From: Adineta steineri
Lineage: Eukaryota; Rotifera; Eurotatoria; Adinetida; Adinetidae
Assembly: GCA_905250115.1 (NCBI GenBank)
Contig: CAJNOI010000004.1
Location: forward strand, 154,967 to 218,966
Direction: 5' to 3'
Length of the DNA: 64,000 nt
The position numbers were made by a program, and so were the translations under genes. This document shows positions 45,001 through 55,948 of this stretch, piece after piece; the stretch's first letter is position 1; every line of letters begins with the position of its first letter. Below the pieces are notes generated by a model. That model did not search any database, had not been told where the DNA came from, and saw only the letters and a list, made by a program, of their open reading frames with translations.

Positions 45001-48000
45001 ATTTTCTTGAAAATTCTCGTTATGCAAAAATTGCTTTTCATGTTGCAACAACAATGGAAACAGTTAATCTCAATGATATAACAAATGATCAAGCACTTGC
45101 ACATCTTGTAATAATTTTGTATAGAAAAAAAACAATAATAATAAATATTTATTCTTTTCTTTTTAGTTAATCTCAAATGGTGATGATACATTTCAGTTAC
45201 GAAATATTCTATGTGTACCAATTATGGATAGTGATGGTCATGTTATTGGTGTTTGTCAAGTTATGAATAAATTAAATGGACGAATTTTTACTGAAGATGA
45301 TGTAGCAATTATTGAAGTATAATTTTTGTTCGATTAATTTTCTTATGTTGAATATTTTTGTTTTAGGCATTTTCAGTTTTTTGTGGTTTAGGTATTCATA
45401 ATACTCGTCAATATGAGAATGTCTTACGTTTAACAGCTAAACAAAATGTTGCATTTGAAGTTTTATCTTATCATGTAATTGCATCTGAAGAAGATGTTCA
45501 ACGTGTTACATCAGTTTCTGTACCTGAAGCAAATCAATTAAGATTATATGCATGGGAATTTAATGATATGGTTTTAACGGATGATGAAACAGTTTTATCT
45601 AGCGTTCGAATGTTTATTGAATTAGATTTACCGAAAAAATTACATATACCACATGATGTTATCTGTCGATGGGTATTAAGTGTAAAGAAAAATTATCGTC
45701 CAGTGATTTATCATAATTGGAGACATGCATTCAATGTTGCTCAAACAATGTTTTCTATGCTTACAGTAAGTTAATAAGATTAGGTCAAGTTAAGTGTGCT
45801 CCAAATTTGAAGTTTACGAATATCTAAGTTTTCCTGAAAAACTCTAAGCTATACTCGTAAACTTCAAATTTGGAGCTCACTTAATTTGACCATAAGATTA
45901 GTTTATTAGAGAATATCATATATATATTATTTGTAGACCGGTGGTATGAATGTTTGTATGAGTGATTTTGAACGAATTGGTTTATTAATTGCATGTCTAA
46001 GTCATGATCTTGATCATCGTGGAACAAATAATGCTTTTCAAGCTAAAGTTGATGCACCACTTGCTAAATTATATACAACATCAACACTTGAACATCATCA
46101 TTTTGATCAATGTATTATGATTTTACAAACTGAAGGAAATAATATATTACAAGCATTATCACCCGATGATTATAAATTAGTTGTTCGTTATATAGAAGTT
46201 GCTATTTTATCAACTGATTTAGCACTTTATTTTCGGTAAGAATAAGAAAATGAATTTTCCGATTAAAAATATTTTTTTTCTAAAAAAAAGAAAACGAGGT
46301 GAATTTCAAAAATTAGTCGAAACAAATGAAGAACATTGGTCTGATCCAACTAAAAAAGAATTACTTCGGTATGAAAATATATTAAGACATTTTATTTTAA
46401 TCTTTTCCTTTTCTTGTTAAAGAGGAATGATGATGACAGCATGTGATGTCGCAGCTATTTGTAAACCATGGGAAATTCAACAAGTTGTTGCAAAATTAGT
46501 TGCAAGTGAATTTTTTCAACAAGGAGATATTGAACGAAATCAATTACATGTTGAACCCATTGTATATTAAAATATTTATTAATATAATTCCTTTCATTTA
46601 TTTCTCTTTCTTTTTAGCCAATGATGGATCGAGCTAAAAAAGATGAATTACCAAAAATGCAAGGTTTGTTTTCGAAATTTACAAAAAATAATTTCGTTCT
46701 TCTTGTTTTCTAGTTGGTTTTATTGATTCAATCTGCCTTCCACTTTATAAAGTAAATAGATTTATCTTTCTATGATTTATTATGTATATTATTATTATTC
46801 TTCAGATGCTTTCCGATGTTGATCCTGGTTTAACTCCACTTTATGAAGGTTGCAAACAAAATCGTGATAATTGGGAAAAATTACAAGAAGAACATGACAA
46901 ATTAAGTGAGTAATCATCTGAATGTTTATTTGTTGTGAATTTAAAAATAGAACATATCATTTAATGAGCTTTGCTCTTAAATATTCATTGCTATCTTCTT
47001 GTCATTATTGTTTAAAATAAGATTAATTTATTCTAGAATTTCACAAAAAAAGAAAACTATAGATTTTTCAATGTGAAAAAGAAAATCTCTATTGTTTCTT
47101 TTTATTTTATTTTCTAGAATCGTTATGGTCAGAAAGTGCCTCTCAGGTACAGAGCATTAAGTGATAAATAATACATAAACCCAGCAATGTTGTATTTCGC
47201 ATTGTCATATGTACTGTAATTGCTTTATATGTTATTTATAAGTTCCGTCTCTTTTTTTCTATATATTGTATTAAAACGCAAGAACTTTTTCTAGATGACC
47301 AACGACATTGGTAATAATAAAAACTAACGTTGTTAAGTATCTATTTAAAAAAATCGTTTTTTTTCTCCTTGAAATGAACATTTTATTAAAAATTTATTAT
47401 TATTATTTTTATTGAAATACCTTTGCTTGCATGTTGTTATTGTTGCTGCTTTATTTCCATGTACTAACCCCTTTATTAAATTAAACAAAATATAAATTTG
47501 AAAATAAAATTGTATATTTTCATCCTAATGGCTTTTTTTTCTATTTTATTTTTCTATAGGAAACATTACGAAAAATAATTGAATCAACTAAGCCAGAATT
47601 ACCAGCAAATAATTTAGTTTCAGCACAAACTGATTCAGCAACGTCACTTAAAGTGACAAAAACTAATAATAATAATAACGAAAATTCTTCTTCTCCTTCT
47701 TCTTTACCTTTAAAAGAACCTAAGACAGTTAATCGTGAACAACAAACAGCAACTACTCCAACTCCAAAAAGTCCAACAATAGATCCAGTACTTATAGCAA
47801 CAATCCATGCAAATAAAGGTGCAATTGATACAATACGTGGGCAAATAACAGAACTTCGACATGATGTTGATCAATTACGACTTCAAATTAATACTCGAAA
47901 ACGATCAACAATTAGTACACATCCACCAATTATTATTCCAAATCCATCACAACCACCACCTTCAAATCTTCCACCAATACCTTCTCCACCTTCAGACGCT

Positions 48001-48135
48001 AATAATACCCGTCGTGTATCAAAATCTAATGCTAATAATACAAATTCAGCAGCATTCTCTCATCATCACCATCATCATCATCATGTTGGACAACCGGATG
48101 CAACTGGTCGTTCATCAATTTGTAATATTATTTAA
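42038..48135 (+). CDS. GAF-GAF cyclic nucleotide phosphodiesterase (PDE5/6/11 group) with CaaX end
   Basis: Sixteen exons: 42038-42703, 43652-43810, 43863-43952, 44661-44813, 44875-44933, 44996-45107, 45167-45316, 45367-45765, 45937-46235, 46291-46368, 46423-46561, 46618-46663, 46714-46751, 46806-46905, 47118-47146 and 47560-48135. They join without a phase break to about 1030 aa. GAF-A spans from [20 protein letters not shown] to [15 protein letters not shown] from [15 protein letters not shown] to [11 protein letters not shown]. The catalytic domain has [16 protein letters not shown] and [11 protein letters not shown], the HD-type metal site. The tail is Pro-, Asn- and His-rich and ends CNII, a CaaX prenylation box like that of insect PDE6. 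The inference is a membrane-anchored, cGMP-regulated, cGMP-hydrolysing enzyme. An in-phase cassette (44417-44572) and an ATG at 44387 suggest alternative forms. Confidence 0.9.
42986..43405 (-). CDS. Nested antisense gene: small basic protein with lipid-anchor C-terminus
   Basis: A 139-aa frame from ATG at 43405 to TAG at 42986, entirely inside intron 1 of the phosphodiesterase and on the opposite strand. The frame could extend further upstream, but the extra codons look non-coding. The protein is rich in Lys, His, Ser and Thr ([39 protein letters not shown]). It ends [11 protein letters not shown]: a five-Cys cluster in which CTIL fits a CaaX box with Leu, favouring geranylgeranylation, and the neighbouring cysteines would be palmitoylation sites. 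Basic residues upstream add membrane affinity, as in small GTPase tails, but no GTPase domain is present. It is unrecognised as a family. Host intron 1 is ~950 bp, far longer than usual, which fits a real nested gene. Confidence 0.6.
   Translation of the reverse strand: MVKKNEASTDFEDYALRESQIITAYGGVAKHSRPKGSKHKSNGRPSSGETTNRSSRSHKAHVHTPRHEAHDKAHAKLNANSGPVYFQKVTKNHNRTKKPNPPQNSKQNIYSTDQSTSKSTKSTVPTVKEKGCCCCCTIL
44417..44572 (+). other. Candidate cassette exon in the phosphodiesterase GAF-A/GAF-B linker
   Basis: A 156-bp open stretch bounded by ATTCAG at its 5' side and AAG/GTTAGG at its 3' side, phase 0 on both sides. It encodes a Ser/Asn-rich 52-residue insert. Skipping it gives KNQ-LLLNLA, the arrangement usual in PDE5-like proteins, so inclusion would be optional. 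An in-frame ATG at 44387 could instead start a short form lacking GAF-A. Confidence 0.4.
45783..45891. mobile_element. 109-bp foldback MITE with 9-bp target duplication in a phosphodiesterase intron
   Basis: The arms are near-perfect inverted repeats starting GGTCAAGTTAAGTG and ending at TCGTAAACTTCAAATTTGGA on the other arm, about 40 bp each. Both sides are flanked by ATAAGATTA (45774-45782 and 45892-45900). A 9-bp duplication is typical of Mutator-type elements. It lies in the intron between the exons ending at 45765 and starting at 45937 and makes that intron longer than its neighbours. Confidence 0.8.
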
Positions 48136-49426
48136 AAAAATATTTTTTTTCTCTGTTGCTTTTTATTCTGCTAAGCTTTATTTTGTATGTATGTTTATGT
48201 GCATATGCAAAAATTTTTTCTGTTTTTATTATTCTCTAAAAACCGACTGCAATGAATTCTTCGCAAATAATAAAAAATGTCTATGTAAAAATCCAATAAT
48301 ATGATATTATTCAGCAATTATATAAGTTTGCCAATGATTATTTCTCTTTCTATTGTTGCTATAATCGACTTAGTTTCAATAAAGGCAAAAAATGAAAATA
48401 GTGATTACGCCCAAATAAAAAGCAAATATTTGAAAAAAAACTTTCTTTTATTATGATAATAAATAAAAGTTTATGATACTGTATTTGCTCAATTTACATT
48501 CTTCAATGCAATATAAAAATATTTATTTGATCGAGTTGTAAAATAAAAACATCGCATACTTTTTAAAATAAACTATTTAATTTATAATGAAAGAAATTCT
48601 TTCCTATGAAAATACTTGACAAGTAAAATGTTTTTTGTTATATAAATAACATATTTTCATTGTTGAACAAAACAAAAATCGTCTTATTAAATTAAAGTAT
48701 TAATAAATTCTTTTTTTTTATTTTGGTATAAAATTTATCTAACATTAGAATATTCAACACGATGTATAGGATAGAATTCATTTACATAATTAACAACTGG
48801 TTCGCATACCATTATACTCATATATAAAGACAGCGCAAAACTATAAGACTTGACAGTTGTATCAGCTGAATCACATATATATATTTGTTATAGTGCTTTC
48901 TATTAACAATTTATTAATACCAACGCCGAAAATTCCATAACGGCATCTGACATATAATAAACTTCAGAAATAAACTTATTAATTTAAATTCTCAATAATT
49001 ACAGTTTCAATACAAGATTAATCATTTTTTTATTTAAAGAAAGTATTTGTATAAATTCGAAACAAACTATTATAATAAATCTTACCATTAAGAGTTTCAC
49101 GACAAATCATTATTCTACTTTGACAAAGAATATTTTAATGAATTATTTATTTTTTGACTAGTAAGAAATTTAATTAAAATTATTTTTAATTTAAAAAAAT
49201 ACACTTTCCAGTATTACTTAATTTGCATATGAGAAACTGAAATTACCCAAAAAACAATTTAATATAAAAAAATTTCTAATCATAATATCAATAAAAATGT
49301 TTTTATTTATCACGACAAACATAGATTAGTCAATGCATTTATATAAAATATTTATCTGATAAGTTTGATCGATCGATTTAACCTTATGTTTTGGTTGAAT
49401 ATATATTTCTTTCTACTTCTCAACAG
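48136..49426. other. Intergenic, AT-rich
   Basis: 3' flank of the phosphodiesterase and 5' flank of the tRNA gene. The ORF at 47861-48304 is an out-of-frame shadow of the last phosphodiesterase exon. No gene or repeat is recognised. Confidence 0.6.
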
Positions 49427-49516
49427 GCCCCCGTAGCTCAGTTGGATTAGAGCGCCGTACTTATACACAGTATCGGAGCAATGCGGATGTCGTGAGTTCG
49501 AGCCTCACCGGGGGCA
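49427..49516 (+). tRNA. tRNA-Ile(UAU): tRNA-Ile (anticodon UAU) with intron
   Basis: Acceptor stem GCCCCCG (49427-49433) pairs fully with CGGGGGC (49509-49515), followed by discriminator A. The D arm is GCTC...GAGC. The T arm is GTGAG-TTCGAGC-CTCAC. The anticodon stem is CCGTA with TGCGG, and the loop reads CTTATA followed by a ~15-nt intron after position 37. The anticodon is therefore TAT. An intron is a standard feature of eukaryotic tRNA-Ile(UAU), which supports the call. The internal A box (TAGCTCAGTTGG) and B box (GAGTTCGAGCCTC) for Pol III are present, and a T-rich terminator follows at ~49523. Confidence 0.93.
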
Positions 49517-49710
49517 TCTTCTCTTTTTGTTTCAACTTTTTCTTTTCTTTCCATATGAATTATATAGAGATCTTTTCATTGTGGTTAGTTCTTTTCTTCT
49601 TTGCACATGTTAAACTGTAATCATAAGTTAGATTTTTCTCTCTCAATAATTTCGAGAAGTTTTTATTTAGAATAACAAAATCATCTAAAAGATATTTATC
49701 TTGACAAATC

Positions 49711-50322
49711 TTATTCTCGAACTATATTAATATGAAGTATACGAAATAAATCTAATAAATAAAAATATTCTTGTATCCAATTTTTAGAGTTTTTCTTATA
49801 TCGACAATTATTTGATTTAAGATAAATAAATAGAACTGAATTATCATCATCATCATCATCATTCTCATTTGTATCATCATTTTGTAAAATAGCAAAATGT
49901 TGTCCGTTTTCCCATGGAATAATATGACAGGATAATTTATCAAACATATCTCGTACTCGATTTGCTAAACATTTCCGACGTCGACATTTTGATGCACCTA
50001 AATCATTCAATGAACAATCACGACAAAATAAGATTTTTGATTCATCATTGGTTAGTATTTGATACTGTTTATTATTTGTTACTGTTAAATATTCATAAGT
50101 AATATATCGAATAAGTTGTGATGATAGATACATTTTATATATTTCATGATCATCACCAAATCTTAATAGAAGATGACGAGTACAAATATCTTTAAGTGAA
50201 AGAGTAGATGATTGAAATATGGAATTATTTGATTTTTCCAAATGAATAATACCATTCAATAAACTTTCACGATCGACTGGAATAATTGTCAATTTTGATA
50301 CACGTGGGAAAAATGTTGTCAT
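49711..50322 (-). CDS. Unrecognised 203-aa protein
   Basis: A single frame from ATG at 50322 to the stop at 49711. It contains a Cys-rich block, FCRDCSLNDLGASKCRRRKC, which could hold one zinc ion, followed by a hydrophobic core (HIIPWENGQHFAILQND). An Asp run (from seven GAT codons) is followed by LFIYLKSNNC. No signal peptide or membrane segment is seen and no family is recognised. The length, codon use like its neighbours and absence of stops support a real gene. It lies less than 100 bp downstream of the RGRG-motif gene on the same strand. The 63-aa overlapping frame is a shadow. Confidence 0.6.
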   Translation of the reverse strand: MTTFFPRVSKLTIIPVDRESLLNGIIHLEKSNNSIFQSSTLSLKDICTRHLLLRFGDDHEIYKMYLSSQLIRYITYEYLTVTNNKQYQILTNDESKILFCRDCSLNDLGASKCRRRKCLANRVRDMFDKLSCHIIPWENGQHFAILQNDDTNENDDDDDDNSVLFIYLKSNNCRYKKNSKNWIQEYFYLLDLFRILHINIVRE

Positions 50323-50409
50323 TATCTTGAAAAATCTATCAATAGTTTATATGATTAACAAAGAAGTATATACAAAAAACAAATCAGAGAGAAAGGTAAA
50401 AAAACTAGT

Positions 50410-50987
50410 TTATTTCAAAGTAGAACCACGTCCACGTCCAAATCCTGATGATGCTACTGAATGAGTATCATCATCAACACCATTGTTTGTGTTTTTTATT
50501 GTAAATTTGTCCATCTGTGATAGATTTGTATCGATTCCACGTCCACGACCTACTGCAAGTTTTATTTTATCATTATCATCATTTCGTTTCTTATCTGATG
50601 AAATAAGTCGTTGAGAAAAACACGAAACTTTCGATGAAACTGAACATACGGATGGAGCAGGTGATGGTACACGTTCATCATCAAATGAAGTATTTAATGG
50701 TGTCATTAATGTTTGTGGACGTTCTACGGATATTAAATCACCATAACAAGTAGATAGTAGATCAGACATCATATCAGCTCCTTAAATATGAATCAAATAT
50801 ATAATTACTATTTTCATTGTTTTTTTTTCATACTGTCTTCATCAATAAATGTAACTTCAACTGAATATCGATCATGAGAAAAAATTGTTTTAGTTACAAA
50901 CATTTCATTTGCATCAAACCATGAATTAACTAAAGCATCTGTTAATTGACGTCCATTAATTGACTTTAAAATTAATATTTCACCCAT
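50410..50987 (-). CDS. Unrecognised protein with C-terminal RGRG motifs
   Basis: Two exons, 50987-50834 and 50780-50410 (53-bp intron), give 174 aa. The N-terminal ~50 residues form a compact hydrophobic unit (GEILILKSINGRQLTDALVN, then RYSVEVTFIDED). The rest is polar and probably disordered, with two Gly-Arg motifs (VGRGRGIDTN and GFGRGRGSTLK) typical of arginine-methylated or RNA-binding tails. Function is unknown. Confidence 0.6.
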
Positions 50988-52559
50988 TATTATTTTAATT
51001 AGAATACAACGATGAATAAACGAAAAAGTATGAATCTTCTTCTTCTTCCACTTTTTATAATCTAATCATTTTATAGACAATTATTATTCAAAGATGTCGT
51101 CACTTGCTTATATAAAAATTCATTAGAAATATTAGATTATTGATACATCATTAGAAATATACATCTGTGATAAGTAACAAATCGAAAGATAAAGTAAAAG
51201 ACAAAACCCAAGTGCAAGTTTTAGTGTTACTATGTCGCCTATATGTATCGTAAATAGCTCTTTTACTGTATTAAAAACAATATTACGGAGATGCAATTTA
51301 TTGATATATTATATTGAATTAGAGGTTTTTCTTTCAATAATAATGAAAAATGTATTTGATCATTTGAATAACGTAATAAATAAGTTTTCCTTTTATGATA
51401 TACATATATTATTTACAATATTGACATAAGTAGAAACAAAAAAGACAGAGTAGATTGAGTTTATCATTTTCATTTTTTTTTTGTTTATTCTATAGACTTT
51501 TTTCAAAGTATGATATTTTAATACAAGTAGTTTGTTTCTGTTAATGGTTATAGATCTTGTGAAAGTACTTATAAGAAAATAAAACTACACTTTATTTTTG
51601 AGACTTTTCAAAGATATAATAAAAGAATAAATCGATTTCAAGTACTATTGTTAACGAGATATGTAGTGACTGCTAAAACATATTGTCTAAATCAATATAA
51701 ATATATACTATAGCATCGTACAAATTAACTTGAATAACAATAGTTTAATATAGTGAAGATACTAGTAAAATATTCATACTCTTATCAAGTAAAGTTCTTT
51801 TTTAAGTAACAGGAGCAATGAAATAAACAGAGAAACTATGTTTTGGTAAAGTGTTTAGCAAATAAATGAAAGACACCACGCAGATAAAAATGAGTATGAA
51901 ATAAAATGGACTCTGTATGATCAGTATACATGCCTACACATGATTTTATCCTTTTCTATTTATATTAAATTATACTTTATGTCATGAGATAGAGTTTTGA
52001 TTGTCAGAAGAAGAGTATTAACATCTGTATAAAGAAATGCTTGAATATTTAACAACGATGAAAATGAGGACTTATGATCATTAAATAAAATATACTGTAT
52101 ATTCTTTTTTTTGTTTTTATAACAACAATAAATAAGAGTTTCACTTTTAATAAAAGATTATATCAGTTTCAAAATCATCAAGATAATATTATAGTCAACC
52201 AAATGAAGTACAAATCTTTCAACAAGACAGAGATTTTCAAACTGAAAAACAAATTTACTTTAGATAGTTGTTTTTCTATTCTCCTGTTGTGTATATTGTT
52301 GTTTATGATGTAACTACTGTACGTCCCTTCTATTTCGAGATAGATATCTTTTGTTTTTTTACATATGATAAATATTACTGACATCGAGTTGATAAAATGT
52401 TTTGCACGGGATAGTAATTTTATTATCTATTTACTTGTGATAAGCAAAGAAAATATGCTTGATCTTCATGAAAACAAGACCATATAAACTACTAGTTATC
52501 ATAGGAGTGTGTCTTAGACAATATTTGTACTTGTAAAACAAGAAAAATAACAACAAAAA
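50988..52559. other. Intergenic, divergent promoters
   Basis: About 1.6 kb of AT-rich sequence between the RGRG gene (minus) and trehalase (plus). Small frames at 51232 and 52178 have no motifs and no splice partners. Nothing further is supported. Confidence 0.5.
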
Positions 52560-54101
52560 ATGAAGATTTTACATTTATTCATTTTTTGTCTAAATATTCT
52601 ATTGTCAATAGCTCAATCCCCTGATAAGTTATATGGTGAACTATTTCAGGCTGTACAACTTAATCGTATATTTCCTGATTCGAAAACATTTTGTGATGCT
52701 ATTCCACGTGATCTTACTCCAAATGCAATTCGTGATTTATATCGAGAAGAAAATCCTCAGCCAACATTTAATTTAACTTCATTTGTTTTAAATCATTTCA
52801 TTCTACCAAATACAACAACTATTGTACATGATAAATGGACAATTGAACAACATTGTCATAATTTATGGCCATTATTAACACGAACAACAAAACATGTTAC
52901 TTTTTCATCATTTATAGATGTTCCACATCCATTTGTTGTACCCGGTGGACGTTTTGGGGAATTTTATTATTGGGATACTTATTTTACTATGTTGGGTTTA
53001 CTTCGATCAAATCAAAACGATTTAATAAATAATATGTTAGAGAATTTTGCTTTTCTAATTCGAAATATGACTTTTATTCCAAATGGTAATCGATATTATT
53101 ATGAAGGACGATCTCAACCACCATATTTTTCATTAATGACAGAATTAACAAAACAAACAGATAAATATAAAGATGTACTAGAACAAGAATATCAGTTTTG
53201 GATGACGAAAAGAAACATTACACTTTTCGATGGAACGATTTTAAATCGATATTATGATGATAAAAGTGATGGACCAAGACCAGAAGCATATCTTGAAGAT
53301 AAAGAAATAGCAAATAAAACAAATACACCAGATATTTATGATCATCTTCGAGCAGCTGCTGAATCTGGATGGGATTTTAGTTCACGATGGATGGAAGATG
53401 AAGGAGATTTATCAACAATAAGAACAGCAGATATTCTTCCTGTTGATCTTAATTCTTTATTATATCATTTAGAAGTTACATTAGGTAAAAAAGATGAAGC
53501 TGAACGTCGTCGACAAGCAATATACAAATATATGTGGTCATCTGAAATACAATTTTTTACTGATTATAATCATATTTCAAATAAACCAACAAATCGATTA
53601 ACATTAGCTGCTCTTTATCCACTATGGCTTGATATTGCAAATGAAGAGCAATCTCAAAATGTTGCTCGTCAAGTTGAATCAAAATTTTTACGTGATGGTG
53701 GTGTTGTTACAACATTATCAAATCGTAGTACACAACAATGGGATAGTCCTAATGGATGGGCTCCATTACAATATATTACTTATCGTGCTTTACTTAAAAT
53801 GCCTGCTTATGAAACAGTTGCAAGAACAATTCGTGATCGATGGATGAGTTTAAATCAACGTGTTTTTGACGATACAGGTAAAATGATGGAAAAATATGAT
53901 GTCGTAAATATAAATAAACCGGCTGGTGGTGGTGAATATGCAACACAAGATGGTTTTGGTTGGACAAATGGAGTTTATTTAGAAATGCTTCATGATCAAC
54001 AATCATCAAATTCTAACAAATATCAATCAACTACTTTTCTAATTAGTTTTTTTATATGTTTTTATTTTGTGATACATCGTTATTTTTTTAATTCTAAATA
54101 A
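52560..54101 (+). CDS. Treh: Trehalase (GH37), secreted or membrane-anchored
   Basis: A single 513-aa exon. The N-terminal 20 residues (MKILHLFIFCLNILLSIAQS) are a signal peptide. Both trehalase signatures are present: PGGRFGEFYYWDTYF and QWDSPNGWAP. The catalytic Asp272 sits in ESGWDFSSRW and the second catalytic residue Glu459 in GGGEYATQDGFGWTNG. A hydrophobic C-terminal tail (FLISFFICFYFVIHRYF) indicates a transmembrane or GPI-type anchor. The enzyme hydrolyses trehalose to two glucose molecules outside the cell or in the secretory pathway. There are no introns, in contrast to most genes here. In the bdelloid Adineta vaga, published work attributes trehalase and trehalose synthase genes to horizontal transfer; intronlessness agrees with that, but no phylogeny can be run here. 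Confidence 0.95.
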   Translation: MKILHLFIFCLNILLSIAQSPDKLYGELFQAVQLNRIFPDSKTFCDAIPRDLTPNAIRDLYREENPQPTFNLTSFVLNHFILPNTTTIVHDKWTIEQHCHNLWPLLTRTTKHVTFSSFIDVPHPFVVPGGRFGEFYYWDTYFTMLGLLRSNQNDLINNMLENFAFLIRNMTFIPNGNRYYYEGRSQPPYFSLMTELTKQTDKYKDVLEQEYQFWMTKRNITLFDGTILNRYYDDKSDGPRPEAYLEDKEIANKTNTPDIYDHLRAAAESGWDFSSRWMEDEGDLSTIRTADILPVDLNSLLYHLEVTLGKKDEAERRRQAIYKYMWSSEIQFFTDYNHISNKPTNRLTLAALYPLWLDIANEEQSQNVARQVESKFLRDGGVVTTLSNRSTQQWDSPNGWAPLQYITYRALLKMPAYETVARTIRDRWMSLNQRVFDDTGKMMEKYDVVNINKPAGGGEYATQDGFGWTNGVYLEMLHDQQSSNSNKYQSTTFLISFFICFYFVIHRYFFNSK

Positions 54102-55280
54102 AAATAACGGAAGTAAATTGTATAGAAGTATACAATTCTCTTTCTTATTTCTTTATATACTATTATCGTTGTTCATGATTGGTTCATTTGATGAAATCAT
54201 CCAATCGAATAGCAAGAAAAGAACGATGACAAGAGAGAGAGAGAGTAATATCAATTGATTGAACAATCCCTTGAGGCATAAGCGACAGGAAAAGAATCCA
54301 ATTAGAGTCTTGTGTTAATCCTTGAAACGTGCTCGAAGACTAAATGTATCACGAACGAAATAATCTCTAATTGATGTGAATATCTTCTGTCAGCATGAAA
54401 ATAAGAGAGAAAGAGCTCGTCAGCTGGTCAAAAGATTATCTATCAGGAAAAAGAAACTTATTCATGATTGGAAAGTTTTTTTGTTATTTAAGCTCAATTA
54501 ATTGACCGACCGCTTCTTTGATCAAACTATTGTGTATGTGTGTGTGTGTGTGTATCATCGTATTCTCTCATTTAAGTGACAATTTCCTTTTCATATCAAT
54601 TCGTTCGTATTGGTTATATTGAAAATTGACATGATTAACAGTGAAAATGACGAACGAGGAGAAATAGGAGGAGGAGGTGCTGATATAAATTCACACCCTA
54701 CGAAATAAGATGATTGCTATTCTCTGTCTCTCTCTCTCTTCGTTGCACTTGTACTATTCGTATTTTGATGGCTCTTGACAGTCAAATGGCGTATATGAGA
54801 GAAAGAGACAGAAGAAGATTAGACGAACGTAAAAGTGGTCATTTGAGAATATACTTAGAAAACAACATTTTCATATAGGTCATTTCTCATTCAGTTCAAC
54901 AAGTTTTCCATTATAAGAAAAAAAATATCTATTTCAATAACAGTTGTGTTTCATAGATAAAAATTTGTCTTCGACCTATCAACATTTTCTTCAAAATTAA
55001 TGATAAAATAATGAGTAAAAGATGATTCTTGTTATTACTATAATTTAGAGAATCTATCATCAAAGATCATCTCATATTCACCAAGAAGAAGTTCATTCAA
55101 TAGAATTTAATAATAGATTGAACTAATTTTACCCGCCTTTCTCTCTTACAGATTCATCTAATTAACTTCATCTTCATTTTCAAATCAATTATCACTACAA
55201 AGAATTTTCTTCTTCTTTTTTTTCTTTTTCTCTTCTGTTCATCTCATATTTCTCTTCATTCAGTCTCACGCACATATGTA

Positions 55281-55310
55281 TATCATCATCATCATCATCA
55301 TCATCATCAT
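55281..55310. repeat. (ATC)n microsatellite
   Basis: About ten uninterrupted ATC/TCA trinucleotides in non-coding sequence upstream of RAWUL-like copy 2. Confidence 0.9.
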
Positions 55311-55599
55311 GAGAGACTTTCCTTTTCTCCTGTATAATTATACTTTTCAACGAATGAATATTTTTTCTTTTCTTTGTTTCTTAGAGAAAGTTAATGTATA
55401 AGAAATACTATGAAACAACGAATGAGAAGTAACAGCTGCTACGTGCTTAATTTGTTCATCTGTCTGTTTCTTTTTGCATGGCCACAGGCTAAAATAAGAC
55501 AAAAATACAGAGATCATTCGTTCTTGCTGCGCCCCGCTTTTTTCCGTTCTCTTTCACTATGATCATATATGCAAACAAGGTTTCTTTTTTTTTCTTTTT

Positions 55600-55948
55600 C
55601 CTCTTTCTCTTTCTCTTTCTTCAACTGCTCGCGTGTACGCCCTATCGCACTACGTGAAAATGCATGTGCGAGACGGGTCGAAAGCGGGCACACACACATA
55701 TATATTAGTCCAACCGAGAGTAAACAGAGGCACATAGACGAACATTGACCAAATAATTGCTTCTTTCTATTGGATAAAATACAAGAGAAACTAATATTCA
55801 TTGGTTGTTCATTCAATCTCATGTGAGGAAAGGAAAAGGGCAGAAGGAAAGAAAAACAGAAGTGAACGAGCACGAACGCATATTACATTCAGTTTTTTTT
55901 TCTTCGCCGACAGACATACGCATTTATTCAAAAGTTATATGCACGAAC
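55600..55948 (+). promoter_or_regulatory. Conserved upstream block of RAWUL-like copy 2
   Basis: Carries, in gene orientation, AGCGGGCACACACACATA (~55683), GAGAGTAAACAG (~55715), an ATTGG box (TCTATTGGATAAAA, ~55767), a second ATTGG box (TTCATTGGTTG, ~55798) and AGGGCAGAAGGAAAG (~55838). The same elements in the same order and spacing lie upstream of copies 1 and 3. The paired inverted CCAAT boxes fit NF-Y binding. Confidence 0.55.

Larger units (their letters stand above)
54102..55948. other. Intergenic with microsatellites and the upstream region of RAWUL-like copy 2
   Basis: Contains short GA and GT microsatellites (about 54230-54245 and 54537-54553), CT-rich tracts, and an ATC repeat at 55281-55310. 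The 3' part (55600-55948) is the conserved upstream block of copy 2, listed separately. The frames at 55514-55873 fall in this block and are not supported as genes. Confidence 0.5.

Noticed and set aside
47861-48304. 147-aa His/Leu-rich open frame
   Set aside because: Out-of-frame shadow of the last phosphodiesterase exon, whose own frame continues the spliced protein and ends in a CaaX box.
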